64,000 nt of DNA from assembly GCF_900115775.1 (NCBI RefSeq), contig NZ_FOXS01000001.1:248001-312000 (forward strand). The letters run 5' to 3'. The notes under the pieces were generated by a model. It made no database searches and was not told the origin of the DNA. It worked only from the letters and a program-made list of their open reading frames with translations. The position numbers and the translations under genes were made by a program. This document shows positions 45,624 through 54,038 of the stretch, in pieces. Source of the DNA: Hymenobacter arizonensis. Its GTDB lineage: Bacteria; Bacteroidota; Bacteroidia; Cytophagales; Hymenobacteraceae. How positions within the stretch are numbered: position 1 is the stretch's first letter; each line of letters starts with the position of its first letter.

Positions 45624-45924
45624 AAAGTAATTGTTTTGTGCGCTCGATTTCGGCTTTTAGAAATGGATTCTGCAGTGACTCCGGCGTCAGCAAATCTACC
45701 CGGCGTTTCAAGAGCGTTTCCAGCTCCGCCCAAAGGCTGAGTAAATTTTCACCTTGGGTTAGCGGCGGCATGGGAAGTAGTGTTACCAATGCATCTATGT
45801 CGCTACGTATTGCATCAAAATTCCTTGTCACAGCCGAGCCAAACAGATATAGCTGTTGGACGCCGTGCTGGCGGCATAATGCCTGTATTGCAGGTACAAA
45901 AGAGCGGACAGCAGGATGTAACAC
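45592..45924 (-). CDS. mntA: MntA-like nucleotidyltransferase antitoxin
   Basis: A 110-residue minimal nucleotidyltransferase. The fold motif is LYLFGSAVTRNFDAIRSDIDALV, with G29, S30 and the metal-binding D42 and D44. Family enzymes AMPylate the HepT toxin tyrosine. It starts with GTG and overlaps hepT by 32 bases, the standard antitoxin-toxin order. The pair sits between DUF3078 and a sugar-modification cluster. Confidence 0.87.
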   Translation of the reverse strand: MLHPAVRSFVPAIQALCRQHGVQQLYLFGSAVTRNFDAIRSDIDALVTLLPMPPLTQGENLLSLWAELETLLKRRVDLLTPESLQNPFLKAEIERTKQLLYDATGTEIPV

Positions 45925-45961
45925 GTGTCTAAGTTACGTGAAAAGCCGCTTCTGGGACTAT

Positions 45962-46987
45962 TTACCGCAGCGCGTAAATCCGCTCAATTATCTCCACCAC
46001 CTTCAGGCCCTCCAACGCATTAGTAGTAATTGAGCTCCGCTGCTGCACGGTATCCACCACGTTCTCGATGACCTGCACGTGGTTGGCGGCCGAGCCTTGG
46101 AAAGTGCCGTAATTATTGGCCGCGTTGGTGGCAGGAAGGTCGGGCAAGGTGTAGCCTTCGAGGTGGCAGTACTCCACCTTGTCCATGTATTGGCCTGCTA
46201 TGCGCAGGCTGCCGCGCTCGGCCACCACCGTCAGGCTGCTTTCGAGGTTGCGGTCCCACACGGCGGTGCTGTAGCTGAGGGTGCCGCTGCCGCCGCGTAT
46301 CAGGTCAAAAGTTATGAGGCCGCTGTCCTCAAATTCGGTGAGACCGGCGTGGTTAAAATCACGGAAGCGAGCCGAAATATTGGTGATGTCGCCAAACGCC
46401 CAGTATAGCAAATCGACGAAGTGGCTGAACTGCGTGAAGAGCGTGCCGCCATCCAGGGCCTGGGTGCCTTTCCAGTTGCCGGGGCGGTAATAGCGGGCGT
46501 CGCGGTTCCAGAAGCAGTTGAGCTGCACCAAGTAGACCTGGCCAAGTAGGCCTTCCTCTACAATTTGCTTGAGCCAAGCGGCCGGGGGCGAATACCGATT
46601 TTGCATCACCCCAAACACCAATTGGCCCGTTTGCTGGGCCGTTTGCACAATGGTTTTGGCGTCTGCAATGGTTATTGCAAGGGGTTTTTCAACTACCACG
46701 TGCAGGCCGTGGCGCAGGCCAGCCACCGCTTGTGGGGCATGGCAACCGTTGGGCGTAGCCACGGTCAGGACATCGGCCACGGGGCCTTGGTCCAGGAATT
46801 CCTCGAGTTTAGTAAAAAATGGAACACCAGGAAATTCGACGGCCAATTCCCCTTGTAGCTCGGCGCGCACATCAATGAGCGCCACCAGGGCCGCACCGGC
46901 ATGACGAGCAATTAGCGCGGCGTGACGGCGGCCGATGTGGCCCACTCCGCAAATTGCAAATCGTACTTCGGGGAAAGAATTGCTCAC
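45962..46987 (-). CDS. Gfo/Idh/MocA family sugar-nucleotide oxidoreductase
   Basis: A 341-residue NAD(P)-dependent oxidoreductase. The dinucleotide motif is FAICGVGHIGRRHAALI, the catalytic Lys is in VVVEKPLAI, and the substrate part has GVMQNRYSPPAAWLKQI and GGTLFTQFSHFVDLLYWAFG. The sequence resembles WlbA/WbpB 3-dehydrogenases that oxidise UDP-GlcNAc-uronate at C3. Directly upstream is a DegT aminotransferase (9-base gap), the expected next enzyme in 3-amino sugar synthesis. It starts with GTG. Confidence 0.88.
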   Translation of the reverse strand: MSNSFPEVRFAICGVGHIGRRHAALIARHAGAALVALIDVRAELQGELAVEFPGVPFFTKLEEFLDQGPVADVLTVATPNGCHAPQAVAGLRHGLHVVVEKPLAITIADAKTIVQTAQQTGQLVFGVMQNRYSPPAAWLKQIVEEGLLGQVYLVQLNCFWNRDARYYRPGNWKGTQALDGGTLFTQFSHFVDLLYWAFGDITNISARFRDFNHAGLTEFEDSGLITFDLIRGGSGTLSYSTAVWDRNLESSLTVVAERGSLRIAGQYMDKVEYCHLEGYTLPDLPATNAANNYGTFQGSAANHVQVIENVVDTVQQRSSITTNALEGLKVVEIIERIYALR

Positions 46988-46996
46988 AAGTAAGAA

Positions 46997-48151
46997 TTAG
47001 CGCCCAAAGTAAGTGCAGAGGCATTCAATAATGTAATCCTGCTGTGCCACCGTCAGCAACGGATGAATTGGGAGCGACAGCACCCCGCCGCCTAGTTGCT
47101 CGGCTACCGGAAACTGCCCGGCCTGATAGCCCAGGTAGGCATAGGCCGGCTGCGCGTGCACCGGCAGGTAGTAGTACACCATGGTAGGCACCCCGCAGCG
47201 CTGCAAAAAGTGCCGCAGCTCGTCGCGCTGGTCCGCTTCGGTGAGGGTGACGGTGTACTGGTGAAACACGTGGCTGCTCCTGGCATCACGCCCCGGAATA
47301 AAGAGGTTGGGAATGCTGGCCAGGGCCGCATCGTAGCGAGCGGCCACGGCTTGGCGGGCGGCCGTGGCAGCGGGCAAGTGTTGGAGCTTAACGCGCAGCA
47401 AGGCCGCCTGTAGGGTATCGAGGCGGGAGTTGAGCCCGATGTGCTGGTGGTGGTATTTCTGGCTTTGGCCGTGGTTGGCAAGCTGGCGGAGCAGGGTGGC
47501 CCGAGCAGGGTCGCGGGTGAAGAGAGCGCCGCCGTCGCCCATGGCACCCAGGTTTTTGGAGGGAAAAAATGACGTGGTGCCTATTTCACCCACAGTGCCA
47601 GCAAAAGCCGTTTCCCCGCTGCTGAATTGGAATGTAGCCCCGATGGCCTGGGCATTGTCTTCAATAAGGGCCACGCTGTGTTGGGCAGCCACGGCGAGCA
47701 AGGCTTCCAGGTCAGCACATTGCCCAAACAAATGCACCGCAATAATGGCGCCCGTGCGCGGGGTAATGGCGGCCTCAACTGCTGCCACCTCGATATTGAA
47801 GGTATCGGGCCGCACATCTACCAGCACGGGGCGCAGGCCCAGTAGGGCAGCGGCCTCAAGCGTGGCCACGTAGGTGAAAGCCGGCAGAATGACCTCGGCC
47901 CCGGGGGGCAGCTGCAGGCTCATCAGCGCCAGCGTCAGGGCATCGGTGCCATTGGCGCAGGGAACGACGTGGGTACCGCCCAGGTACGAGCCCAATTCTT
48001 CCGCAAACTGGCCCACGGCGGGCCCTTGGATAAAAGCGGCTTCGGCCAATGTGGCGCGCACGGCTGCGTCCAGTTCCTCCTGAATAAGGGTGTGCTCGGC
48101 GCGGAGGTCCAGGAAGTGAATGGGAGCAGGAGGGGCAGGCAAAATGGACAC
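46997..48151 (-). CDS. DegT/DnrJ/EryC1/StrS sugar aminotransferase
   Basis: A 384-residue PLP-dependent aminotransferase for nucleotide sugars. It has FLDLRAEHTLIQEELDAAV, PCANGTDALTLALMSL, IEDNAQAIGA with the conserved Asp-Asn, and the Schiff-base Lys in TTSFFPSKNLGAMGDGGAL. It resembles WbpE/WlbC, which aminates a 3-keto UDP-sugar, and pairs with the Gfo/Idh gene downstream. It starts with GTG after a -7 box. Together the two enzymes suggest synthesis of a 3-amino or acylamino sugar for surface polysaccharide. Confidence 0.9.
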   Translation of the reverse strand: MSILPAPPAPIHFLDLRAEHTLIQEELDAAVRATLAEAAFIQGPAVGQFAEELGSYLGGTHVVPCANGTDALTLALMSLQLPPGAEVILPAFTYVATLEAAALLGLRPVLVDVRPDTFNIEVAAVEAAITPRTGAIIAVHLFGQCADLEALLAVAAQHSVALIEDNAQAIGATFQFSSGETAFAGTVGEIGTTSFFPSKNLGAMGDGGALFTRDPARATLLRQLANHGQSQKYHHQHIGLNSRLDTLQAALLRVKLQHLPAATAARQAVAARYDAALASIPNLFIPGRDARSSHVFHQYTVTLTEADQRDELRHFLQRCGVPTMVYYYLPVHAQPAYAYLGYQAGQFPVAEQLGGGVLSLPIHPLLTVAQQDYIIECLCTYFGR

Positions 48152-48173
48152 AGAGGGGAAGCAAAGCAGGCTT

Positions 48174-48181
48174 CAAAGATA
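48174..48181 (-). promoter_or_regulatory. -7 box for the sugar-modification genes
   Basis: TATCTTTG on the minus strand lies 22 bases before the aminotransferase GTG. No clear -33 element is seen. Confidence 0.5.
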
Positions 48182-48380
48182 GAGTGCTGCCCGCCACAGG
48201 GTAGCTGCTGCCATCCAGGAGCTGCCTGGCCTAATTGAGGAGCCTGTTAGGCAAGCAGGCACTTAATAGTCCTGCAAAGAACCGTCTCCTGCCTTGAATT
48301 GAATGTCATCTTTTCGTTAAGTACATTTCAATAGGCTGCATTCAGCCTGCGCACCAAAGCCAGCCGCCTGGTTGCCAAGC

Positions 48381-49274
48381 CTACAGCTCCCCCAAAATCC
48401 AGTACAGTTTCAGCAAATCGAATTTGCGGAGGCTGGGCCGGTCCGAAAGCAAGCTGCTACGCAAAGAGGGCGACAGTACCCGAAGGGTCGAACGCGTGGC
48501 CGGTGCCAGCCCGAAACGCTGCAGGCGGAGGGCCGTTTGCAGCAGCTGCGTGTCGGTGCCCAAGCCAGTGGTTCGGTACAGATAGGCCAGGTTGCGAACG
48601 GCCTGCCGGCTCTTATCAAGGAAAATATCGGCCGGTTCCAGGCCCATGTGCAGCACCGGGTTGTCGAGGTGCACAATGGGCACCTGGGCGCGGGCCAGCT
48701 CCAACCCCAGCTTGGTGTCTTCGTGGCCGTAGCCCTTCAGTTCTTCATCAAAGGGAAACTGCGTCAGGATTGCCGCGTGCATCAGCGCGTTGTTGATGGC
48801 AAGCTGCGCGTGCGGGGCCTGCTGGCGCACCGTGGCCGGCCGGGCTTCCCGGTTTCGGCCATAGTACCACCGAAAATAGGAGGCCGGGTGGGCGGGCGGC
48901 GCTTGGGTATAGCACGTGCCCCCAATGAGCAGGGGAGCAAGATGGCGAGCCGCGGCGTAACGCGCCAAAAAATGAGCATCCGGCAGGAGGCTGTCGTTGT
49001 CGAGCAGCAATAGCCATTCCTGGCGTTCGGAAGCCGCGACGAGCTGGTTGCGGATGGCCGCGCGGCCCACATTGTGCGGCAGCTCGTGGTAGCGAACCCC
49101 GGGCCGGCAAGCCAGCGGCCGGTTGGCTGCCCGCGTTTCCTCGCGCGAGCCGTCATCAAACAAAATGATTTCTATCGGGCCCGGCCAATCGGCCCGCTGC
49201 GCAAGCAGTGCATCAACCAACTCGTTGACGTCCCAATTGAAAACCGGAATGAGTACCGAAAGCCCAGGCGTCAT
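48381..49274 (-). CDS. Family 2 glycosyltransferase
   Basis: A 297-residue GT-A fold transferase with MTPGLSVLIPVFNWDVNELVDAL, EIILFDDGSREET, LLLDNDSLLPDAHFL (the DxD-like metal site) and GYGHEDTKLGLELA. It has no membrane segments. It lies upstream of the aminotransferase and oxidoreductase genes on the same strand, with a gap of about 230 bases. It may add the modified sugar to a glycan. Confidence 0.88.
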   Translation of the reverse strand: MTPGLSVLIPVFNWDVNELVDALLAQRADWPGPIEIILFDDGSREETRAANRPLACRPGVRYHELPHNVGRAAIRNQLVAASERQEWLLLLDNDSLLPDAHFLARYAAARHLAPLLIGGTCYTQAPPAHPASYFRWYYGRNREARPATVRQQAPHAQLAINNALMHAAILTQFPFDEELKGYGHEDTKLGLELARAQVPIVHLDNPVLHMGLEPADIFLDKSRQAVRNLAYLYRTTGLGTDTQLLQTALRLQRFGLAPATRSTLRVLSPSLRSSLLSDRPSLRKFDLLKLYWILGEL

Positions 49275-49334
49275 AGAAAGTGACCGTTAAGCGTGAGCAA
49301 ATCAGCAAAATACCCGGCCAAAATCCGTTGGAAT

Positions 49335-50015
49335 CTAACGCTGCTTGGTCGAATCCAGCAGCTCACCATCCTTACAGGTGAGCACGCGGTGCGGGTACTT
49401 TTCAATCAGCTGGAAGTTGTGCGTGGCCATGAGAATGGCGGTGCCTGAGTTGTTGATTTCCCCAAACAGCTGCATGATGCTGTCCGACACGTCGGGGTCG
49501 AGGTTGCCGGTGGGTTCGTCAGCCAGCAAAAGCACGGGCTCGTTGAGCATGGCGCGGGCAATGACCACCCGCTGCTGCTCGCCGCCCGAAAGCCGGTGCG
49601 GCATGCGGTTAGCGGTGCCGTTGAGGCCCACCTGAGTAAGCACGTCGCTGATGCGCTGCTGCTTCTTGGCCTTGCCCTTCCAGCCGGTCGCGTTCAGCAC
49701 AAACATCAGGTTTTCGGCCACCGAGCGGTCGGAGAGGAGCTGAAAGTCCTGAAACACAATGCCCAGGCGGCGGCGCAGATACGGCACTTTGCTGGCCGAG
49801 AGGCGCGACAGCGGAAAGCCCGCCACCGAGCCAGTGCCGCTTTGCAGGGGCAGGTCGGCATACAAGGTTTTTAGCAGCGATGACTTCCCGGAGCCCGTGC
49901 GGCCCACCAGGTAGGCAAAAGCACTTTTCTCCAGCGTAAACGTCACACCTTGCAGCACCGCCTGCTGCTCCTGCATGATGGTGGCGTCGTGTAACTCGAT
50001 AACGTTTTCAATCAC
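49335..50015 (-). CDS. ftsE: FtsE-like ABC transporter ATPase
   Basis: A 226-residue ABC ATPase. Motifs are Walker [10 protein letters not shown], the Q-loop FQDFQLL, the signature [18 protein letters not shown], Walker [14 protein letters not shown] and the H-loop ATHNF. The FtsE-type length and [11 protein letters not shown] fit the cell-division ATPase that works with FtsX, although an FtsX gene is not visible here. I chose the GTG at 50015, as the longer open frame runs into the upstream gene. It follows a 67-residue gene at a 13-base gap. Confidence 0.87.
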   Translation of the reverse strand: MIENVIELHDATIMQEQQAVLQGVTFTLEKSAFAYLVGRTGSGKSSLLKTLYADLPLQSGTGSVAGFPLSRLSASKVPYLRRRLGIVFQDFQLLSDRSVAENLMFVLNATGWKGKAKKQQRISDVLTQVGLNGTANRMPHRLSGGEQQRVVIARAMLNEPVLLLADEPTGNLDPDVSDSIMQLFGEINNSGTAILMATHNFQLIEKYPHRVLTCKDGELLDSTKQR

Positions 50016-50028
50016 GGGGTTCTCGGGG

Positions 50029-50232
50029 TTAGATGGCCAGAGGCCGCAGCTTGCCAAATTCCAGACCCGCAATCACGGCAGCCAGCTCGGTTTCTTTGCC
50101 TTCGAGCCCGTAGCGGTGCAAATCCTTGAGCGGGCGGTCGGCCCGGAAGTAGGCAATGAGCACGAAGGCCTCGTCCCGCAGCTGAATGTAATCCGGGATT
50201 TTGGCCTTGCCCTTTACTTTGATGATGTACAT
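50029..50232 (-). CDS. Small conserved-looking protein upstream of ftsE
   Basis: A 67-residue soluble protein (MYIIKVKGKAKIPDYIQLRD, then AFVLIAYFRADRPLKDLHRYG). I recognise no family. The tight spacing to ftsE suggests one operon, and such small genes are seen beside ftsE in related bacteria. It starts with ATG at 50232. Confidence 0.65.
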   Translation of the reverse strand: MYIIKVKGKAKIPDYIQLRDEAFVLIAYFRADRPLKDLHRYGLEGKETELAAVIAGLEFGKLRPLAI

Positions 50233-50239
50233 GGTCTTG

Positions 50240-50334
50240 AATTATGAGTTATGAATTAGGAGTTATGAGTTGGGGCTGTGCACATTTAAGGGCACCGTTA
50301 AGTAGCTCTGACTCCTACTTCATAACTCATAATT
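50240..50334. repeat. ATTATGAGTTATGAATTAGG inverted repeat
   Basis: The left arm begins AATTATGAGTTATGAATTAGG and includes a partial direct duplication. The right arm at 50311-50334 is its reverse complement with one mismatch. It is AT-rich, unlike its surroundings, and lies between fsa and the small gene. Confidence 0.8.
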
Positions 50335-50345
50335 AAGCGTCAGCA

Positions 50346-51002
50346 TTAAGCATTGACCTTCTTGTGGTCGGCCAGGAACGTGGCCAGGCCCTTGTCCGTA
50401 AGCGGGTGGTTGAGCAGGCCGGTGATGACGTTGAGCGGGCACGTCACGACATCGGCCCCAATCTCGGCGCACTGAATCAGGTGCGGCACGTGGCGCACGG
50501 AGGCCGCCAGCACTTCGGTGGGGTAGCCGTAGTTGCTGAAAATCTGTACGATTTGCTCAATCAGTTGCAAGCCGTCGTGCCCGATATCGTCGAGGCGACC
50601 TACAAAAGGCGACACGTAGGTGGCGCCTGCTTTGGCCGCCAGCAGTGCTTGGCCGGCCGTGAAAATCAGGGTGCAGTTGGTCTTGATGCCTTTGTCCGCG
50701 AAGTACTTGATGGCCTTGATGCCGTCCTTAATCATCGGCACTTTCACCACAATGTTGGGGTGCAGCTCGGCCAACTCGTCGCCCTCGCGAATGATGCCTT
50801 CGTAATCGGTGGCAATAACTTCGGCCGACACGTCGCCATCGACCATCTCGCAGATTTGGCGGTAGTGCGCCATCACGTTGTCGACGCCCCGGATACCTTC
50901 TTTGGCCATCAGCGAGGGGTTGGTGGTTACGCCGTCGAGTACGCCTAGCTCTACGGCTTCGCGGATGTCGTTGAGGTTGGCAGTGTCAATGAAGAACTTC
51001 AT
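50346..51002 (-). CDS. Fructose-6-phosphate aldolase/small transaldolase
   Basis: A 218-residue class I aldolase of the FSA/TalC group. It starts [20 protein letters not shown] and has [16 protein letters not shown], the Schiff-base K87 in [39 protein letters not shown] and [12 protein letters not shown]. The short length is typical of fructose-6-phosphate aldolases and TalC transaldolases, not the 320-residue TalB. Transaldolase activity is more likely in this phylum, but both are possible. Confidence 0.9.
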   Translation of the reverse strand: MKFFIDTANLNDIREAVELGVLDGVTTNPSLMAKEGIRGVDNVMAHYRQICEMVDGDVSAEVIATDYEGIIREGDELAELHPNIVVKVPMIKDGIKAIKYFADKGIKTNCTLIFTAGQALLAAKAGATYVSPFVGRLDDIGHDGLQLIEQIVQIFSNYGYPTEVLAASVRHVPHLIQCAEIGADVVTCPLNVITGLLNHPLTDKGLATFLADHKKVNA

Positions 51003-51007
51003 GGTTT

Positions 51008-51101
51008 AGCTATTAGCTGTTAGCTATTAGCTGTTAGCCTTATATCAACAAAGCCTCCGAAACAGAAGCTAACAGCCAGGAGCCATTAGCCAACAGCTAA
51101 T
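51008..51101. repeat. AGCTATTAGCTGTT heptamer tandem/inverted repeat
   Basis: Left part 51008-51038 is tandem copies of AGCTATT/AGCTGTT. The right part 51068-51101 holds the reverse complement motif (AGCTAACAGCC..., CCAACAGCTAAT), so the whole can fold. It is AT-rich and lies upstream of fsa. Confidence 0.8.
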
Positions 51102-51188
51102 AAAAAAGAATCGGCCCCAAAGCTACTCAACGTGCCGCCAAAATGCGGAAATGAGCAGCGCTGGGGCCGACAGGAAAGGGCAAAAAAA

Positions 51189-51279
51189 AGCAAGCCAAAA
51201 TCGCACCGCTACAACCACTTACCCTTGCTACCTTCCGGTCCTGGGGGAGTTCAGCAGGAGCTGGTCGTTCTGACTTGCC
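51189..51279 (-). ncRNA. ffs: Small signal recognition particle RNA (4.5S type)
   Basis: On the minus strand the RNA contains the SRP core: CAGGACCGGAAGG with the GGAAG-type tetraloop, then TAGCAAGGGTAAGTG as the asymmetric-loop strand. The 5' GGCAAGTC pairs with the 3' GGCTTGCT over 8 bp (with G-U), closing the molecule at about 91 nt. Eight T residues (complement of 51182-51189) follow as terminator. The RNA binds Ffh for membrane protein targeting. Confidence 0.9.
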
Positions 51280-51283
51280 GTTG

Positions 51284-51316
51284 CAAAGGTACTCAGAAAA
51301 CATGCAGAACGGCAAA
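51284..51316 (-). promoter_or_regulatory. Promoter of the SRP RNA gene
   Basis: On the minus strand TTTG (51313-51316), a 21-base gap and TACCTTTG (51284-51291) give a full Bacteroidota promoter. Four bases after the box, the sequence becomes the first paired G of the SRP RNA, so this locates the start of transcription relative to the box. Confidence 0.88.
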
Positions 51317-51448
51317 CCCCACACCTTTTTTTAAGGAGGAGGTGTTCGAGCCACCGGTTCGGATAGGGAGAGCTCTCCGAATTTAGCTGGCGCTGAAAGG
51401 TCCCTTTCTTTATATAAAAAGAGGCGCTAACCGTTCTGCTATCCCGCT

Positions 51449-51456
51449 TACCTTTG
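51449..51456 (+). promoter_or_regulatory. -7 box placed for a leaderless guaA transcript
   Basis: TACCTTTG is followed by CGGC and the ATG at 51461, the same four-base gap as in the SRP RNA gene. No -33 TTTG at the expected position. Confidence 0.6.
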
Positions 51457-51460
51457 CGGC

Positions 51461-52996
51461 ATGGAACGACTTATCATTCTGGATTTCGGCTCGCAATACA
51501 CGCAATTGATAGCCCGGCGCATCCGTGAGCTGCACGTGTTTTGCGAAATTCACCCCTATACCCACGCCCCGAACCTCGTTTTGACTGAGGATATTCGGGG
51601 CGTTATTCTTTCCGGTTCGCCCTGCTCGGTGCGCGAAGAAGGCGCGCCCAACCCCGACCTGAGTCACCTGCTGGGCCACGTGCCCGTGCTGGGCGTGTGC
51701 TACGGCGCACAGCTGCTGGCCTACCAGGGCGGGGGAGAAGTGACCCCCGCCACCATCCGCGAATACGGCCGCGCCCGCCTGGCCGAGCTAAACGCGGAGT
51801 CGCCGCTGCTACACGGCATGCACGCGGGCTCGCAGGTCTGGATGTCGCACGGCGACACCATTCTGACCCTGCCCGCGGGCTACAACATCATTGCCAGCAC
51901 GCCCGAAGTAGCGGTGGCCGCCTTCAAAATCGAAAGCCAGGACACCTACGGCATCCAGTTTCACCCCGAGGTAACCCACTCCACCGAGGGCAAGCTTCTG
52001 CTGGCCAATTTCGTGGTCAACATCTGCCAGTGCGCCCAAAGCTGGACGCCCGACCACTTCGTGGATTCGGCCGTCCTGGCCCTGCAAAACACCATCGGAC
52101 CTGATGACCAGGTGATTCTCGGCCTTTCCGGCGGCGTCGACTCCAGCGTGGCGGCCCTGCTGCTGCACCGCGCCATTGGCCCGCGTCTGCACGGCATCTT
52201 CGTGGATAATGGCCTGCTGCGGCAGGACGAGTTTGCCACCGTGCTCAAGGCCTACGAAGGCCTGGGCCTGAACGTGACCGGTGTGAATGCCGCGCCCGAG
52301 TTTTACGCCGCCCTTAAAGGCCTTAGCGACCCCGAAGCCAAGCGCAAGGCCATCGGCCGCACGTTTATTGAAGTGTTCGACCGCGAGGCGCACAAAGTGG
52401 AAGGTGCCGCGTGGCTGGCCCAGGGCACCATTTACCCCGATGTGATTGAGTCGGTGTCGGTGCATGGCTCGTCGGTTACTATTAAGAGCCACCATAATGT
52501 GGGCGGCCTGCCAGAGATGATGAAGCTCAAAGTAGTGGAGCCACTGCGTATGCTCTTCAAAGACGAAGTGCGCGAAGTTGGTGCCGCCCTGGGCCTCCCG
52601 GGTGAGATTTTGAACCGTCATCCTTTCCCCGGCCCCGGCCTCGGCATCCGCATCCTTGGCGACATCACCCCCGAGAAAGTAGACTTGCTGCAGCGCGCCG
52701 ACGGCGTGTTCATCAACCTGTTGAAAGAGCACGGCCTTTATGCCCAAGTATGGCAGGCCGGCGCCATGCTGCTGCCCGTGCAAAGCGTGGGCGTGATGGG
52801 CGACGAGCGCACATACGAGCGGGTGGTAGCCCTACGCGCCGTAACCAGCGTGGATGGCATGACCGCCGACTGGGCTCACTTGCCCTATGAGTTCCTGGCC
52901 GAGGTTTCGAATAAAATCATCAACCAAGTGCGGGGTATCAACCGCGTGGTGTATGATATTTCGAGCAAGCCGCCGGCTACGATTGAGTGGGAGTAA
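51461..52996 (+). CDS. guaA: GMP synthase (glutamine-hydrolysing)
   Basis: A 511-residue enzyme that makes GMP from XMP, glutamine and ATP. The N-terminal class I amidotransferase has C80 in [14 protein letters not shown] and FHPEVTHS with the catalytic His. The ATP-pyrophosphatase part has [15 protein letters not shown], and the dimerisation domain has [17 protein letters not shown] and the final [13 protein letters not shown]. All are family-typical. A -7 box directly precedes the ATG. Confidence 0.97.
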   Translation: MERLIILDFGSQYTQLIARRIRELHVFCEIHPYTHAPNLVLTEDIRGVILSGSPCSVREEGAPNPDLSHLLGHVPVLGVCYGAQLLAYQGGGEVTPATIREYGRARLAELNAESPLLHGMHAGSQVWMSHGDTILTLPAGYNIIASTPEVAVAAFKIESQDTYGIQFHPEVTHSTEGKLLLANFVVNICQCAQSWTPDHFVDSAVLALQNTIGPDDQVILGLSGGVDSSVAALLLHRAIGPRLHGIFVDNGLLRQDEFATVLKAYEGLGLNVTGVNAAPEFYAALKGLSDPEAKRKAIGRTFIEVFDREAHKVEGAAWLAQGTIYPDVIESVSVHGSSVTIKSHHNVGGLPEMMKLKVVEPLRMLFKDEVREVGAALGLPGEILNRHPFPGPGLGIRILGDITPEKVDLLQRADGVFINLLKEHGLYAQVWQAGAMLLPVQSVGVMGDERTYERVVALRAVTSVDGMTADWAHLPYEFLAEVSNKIINQVRGINRVVYDISSKPPATIEWE

Positions 52997-53020
52997 CATC
53001 CTAGTTTATTTCAACATAGG

Positions 53021-53126
53021 AGAACGTCATGCTGAGCTTGTCGAAGCATCTCTACCTCTATACTAATCCTATTAATTGGGTTACTATTGAGGTAGAGATG
53101 CTTCGACAAGCTCAGCATGACGTTCT
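53021..53126. repeat. Perfect 38-bp inverted repeat, GTCATGCTGAGCTTG family
   Basis: Arms 53021-53058 and 53089-53126 are exact reverse complements with a 30-nt AT-rich spacer. It shares ends and core with 24436-24542 and a core with 8393-8503. It is placed between guaA and the amidotransferase gene. Confidence 0.9.
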
Positions 53127-53168
53127 TTTTATAGGTTATTCACGGCACTTCTTTTTAGCCTGTAGTAT

Positions 53169-53888
53169 ATGCGTTTTCACTGCCTGCAGCACATGCCCGA
53201 TGAAGGGCCGGGTCACATCGCCGATTGGCTGGCTGCGCATGGGCACTCCCTAACGTTTACCCGTCTTTTCGAGCCTAGACCGGTTTTTCCTGAGCTTAAA
53301 GAGTTCGATGGTTTGGTGATTCTGGGCGGGGCTATGAGTGTGCACGACGAGGAAGGCTGCCCTTGGCTAGTGCCCGAAAAAGCCTTCATAAAGGAGGTGC
53401 TGCGGGCCGGGAAAATCACGTTGGCGATTTGCCTGGGCGCGCAGCTAGTGGCGCTGGCGCTGGGCGCCGAAGTGCGGCCGAACCATGAGCCGGAGATTGG
53501 CTTTTGGACGGTGCGCTTTTCCAGCAAGTCGCTGGAGCACCCGCTGTTGCTTGGGTGGCCGGAGAAAGCGGCGGTGCTGCACTGGCACCTCGATACTTTT
53601 ACGTTGCCGCCGGGCGCCATGCGGGTGGGCATGTCGGCGGGTTGCGCCACGCAAGGTTTTGTCTGGGGCGACGGCATCATTGGCTTACAGTTTCATCCTG
53701 AATTCACAGTGGAGATGGTGGAGAAATTGATGGAGTTTGAAAACCACGAGACTGCCGAAGAACAGCAATTCGTGCAAACGGCCGAGCAGATTCGCAGCAA
53801 GATGAAATCGGTGTGGAAAGGCCGCAAGCTGCTGGAGTCGCTGATGGCGAACATGGTGGCGCTGCACGAGGGGGAACTGCTGGCGTGA
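53169..53888 (+). CDS. Type 1 glutamine amidotransferase
   Basis: A 239-residue stand-alone class I glutamine amidotransferase (GuaA/YfeJ-like). The nucleophile is Cys in LAICLGAQLVALALG, and the His-Glu pair is in GLQFHPEFTVEM. The N-terminus MRFHCLQHMPDEGPGHIADWLAAHGHSLTF is typical of the group. The acceptor of the ammonia is not known. It follows guaA, separated by the palindromic repeat, and may be a paralogue rather than a pathway partner. Confidence 0.87.
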   Translation: MRFHCLQHMPDEGPGHIADWLAAHGHSLTFTRLFEPRPVFPELKEFDGLVILGGAMSVHDEEGCPWLVPEKAFIKEVLRAGKITLAICLGAQLVALALGAEVRPNHEPEIGFWTVRFSSKSLEHPLLLGWPEKAAVLHWHLDTFTLPPGAMRVGMSAGCATQGFVWGDGIIGLQFHPEFTVEMVEKLMEFENHETAEEQQFVQTAEQIRSKMKSVWKGRKLLESLMANMVALHEGELLA

Positions 53889-53903
53889 GTGCAAGCCCGA
53901 CGG

Positions 53904-54012
53904 AACCTCACCCCCGGACCCCCTCTCCAAAAAAGAGGGGGAACCTGACGAGTTCGTTGAATGCAGAGCCGGTGCCCCCTCTTTTTTGGAGAGGGGGTCA
54001 GGGGGTGAGGTT
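53904..54012. repeat. Inverted repeat, AACCTCACCCCC family
   Basis: Arms 53904-53941 and 53975-54012 are reverse complements with one mismatch, including CCCCCTCTCC/GGAGAGGGGG and a 6-A/6-T tract. It lies between two convergent genes and could end both transcripts. Confidence 0.88.
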
Positions 54013-54038
54013 CTTCAGAACAGCGAATTTAATACGCA

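Noticed and set aside
51320..51385. tRNA-like TTCGAGCC and TTCGGA...TCCGAA hairpin before guaA
   Set aside because: No acceptor or anticodon stem can be built around it. It looks like the SRP RNA upstream flank.
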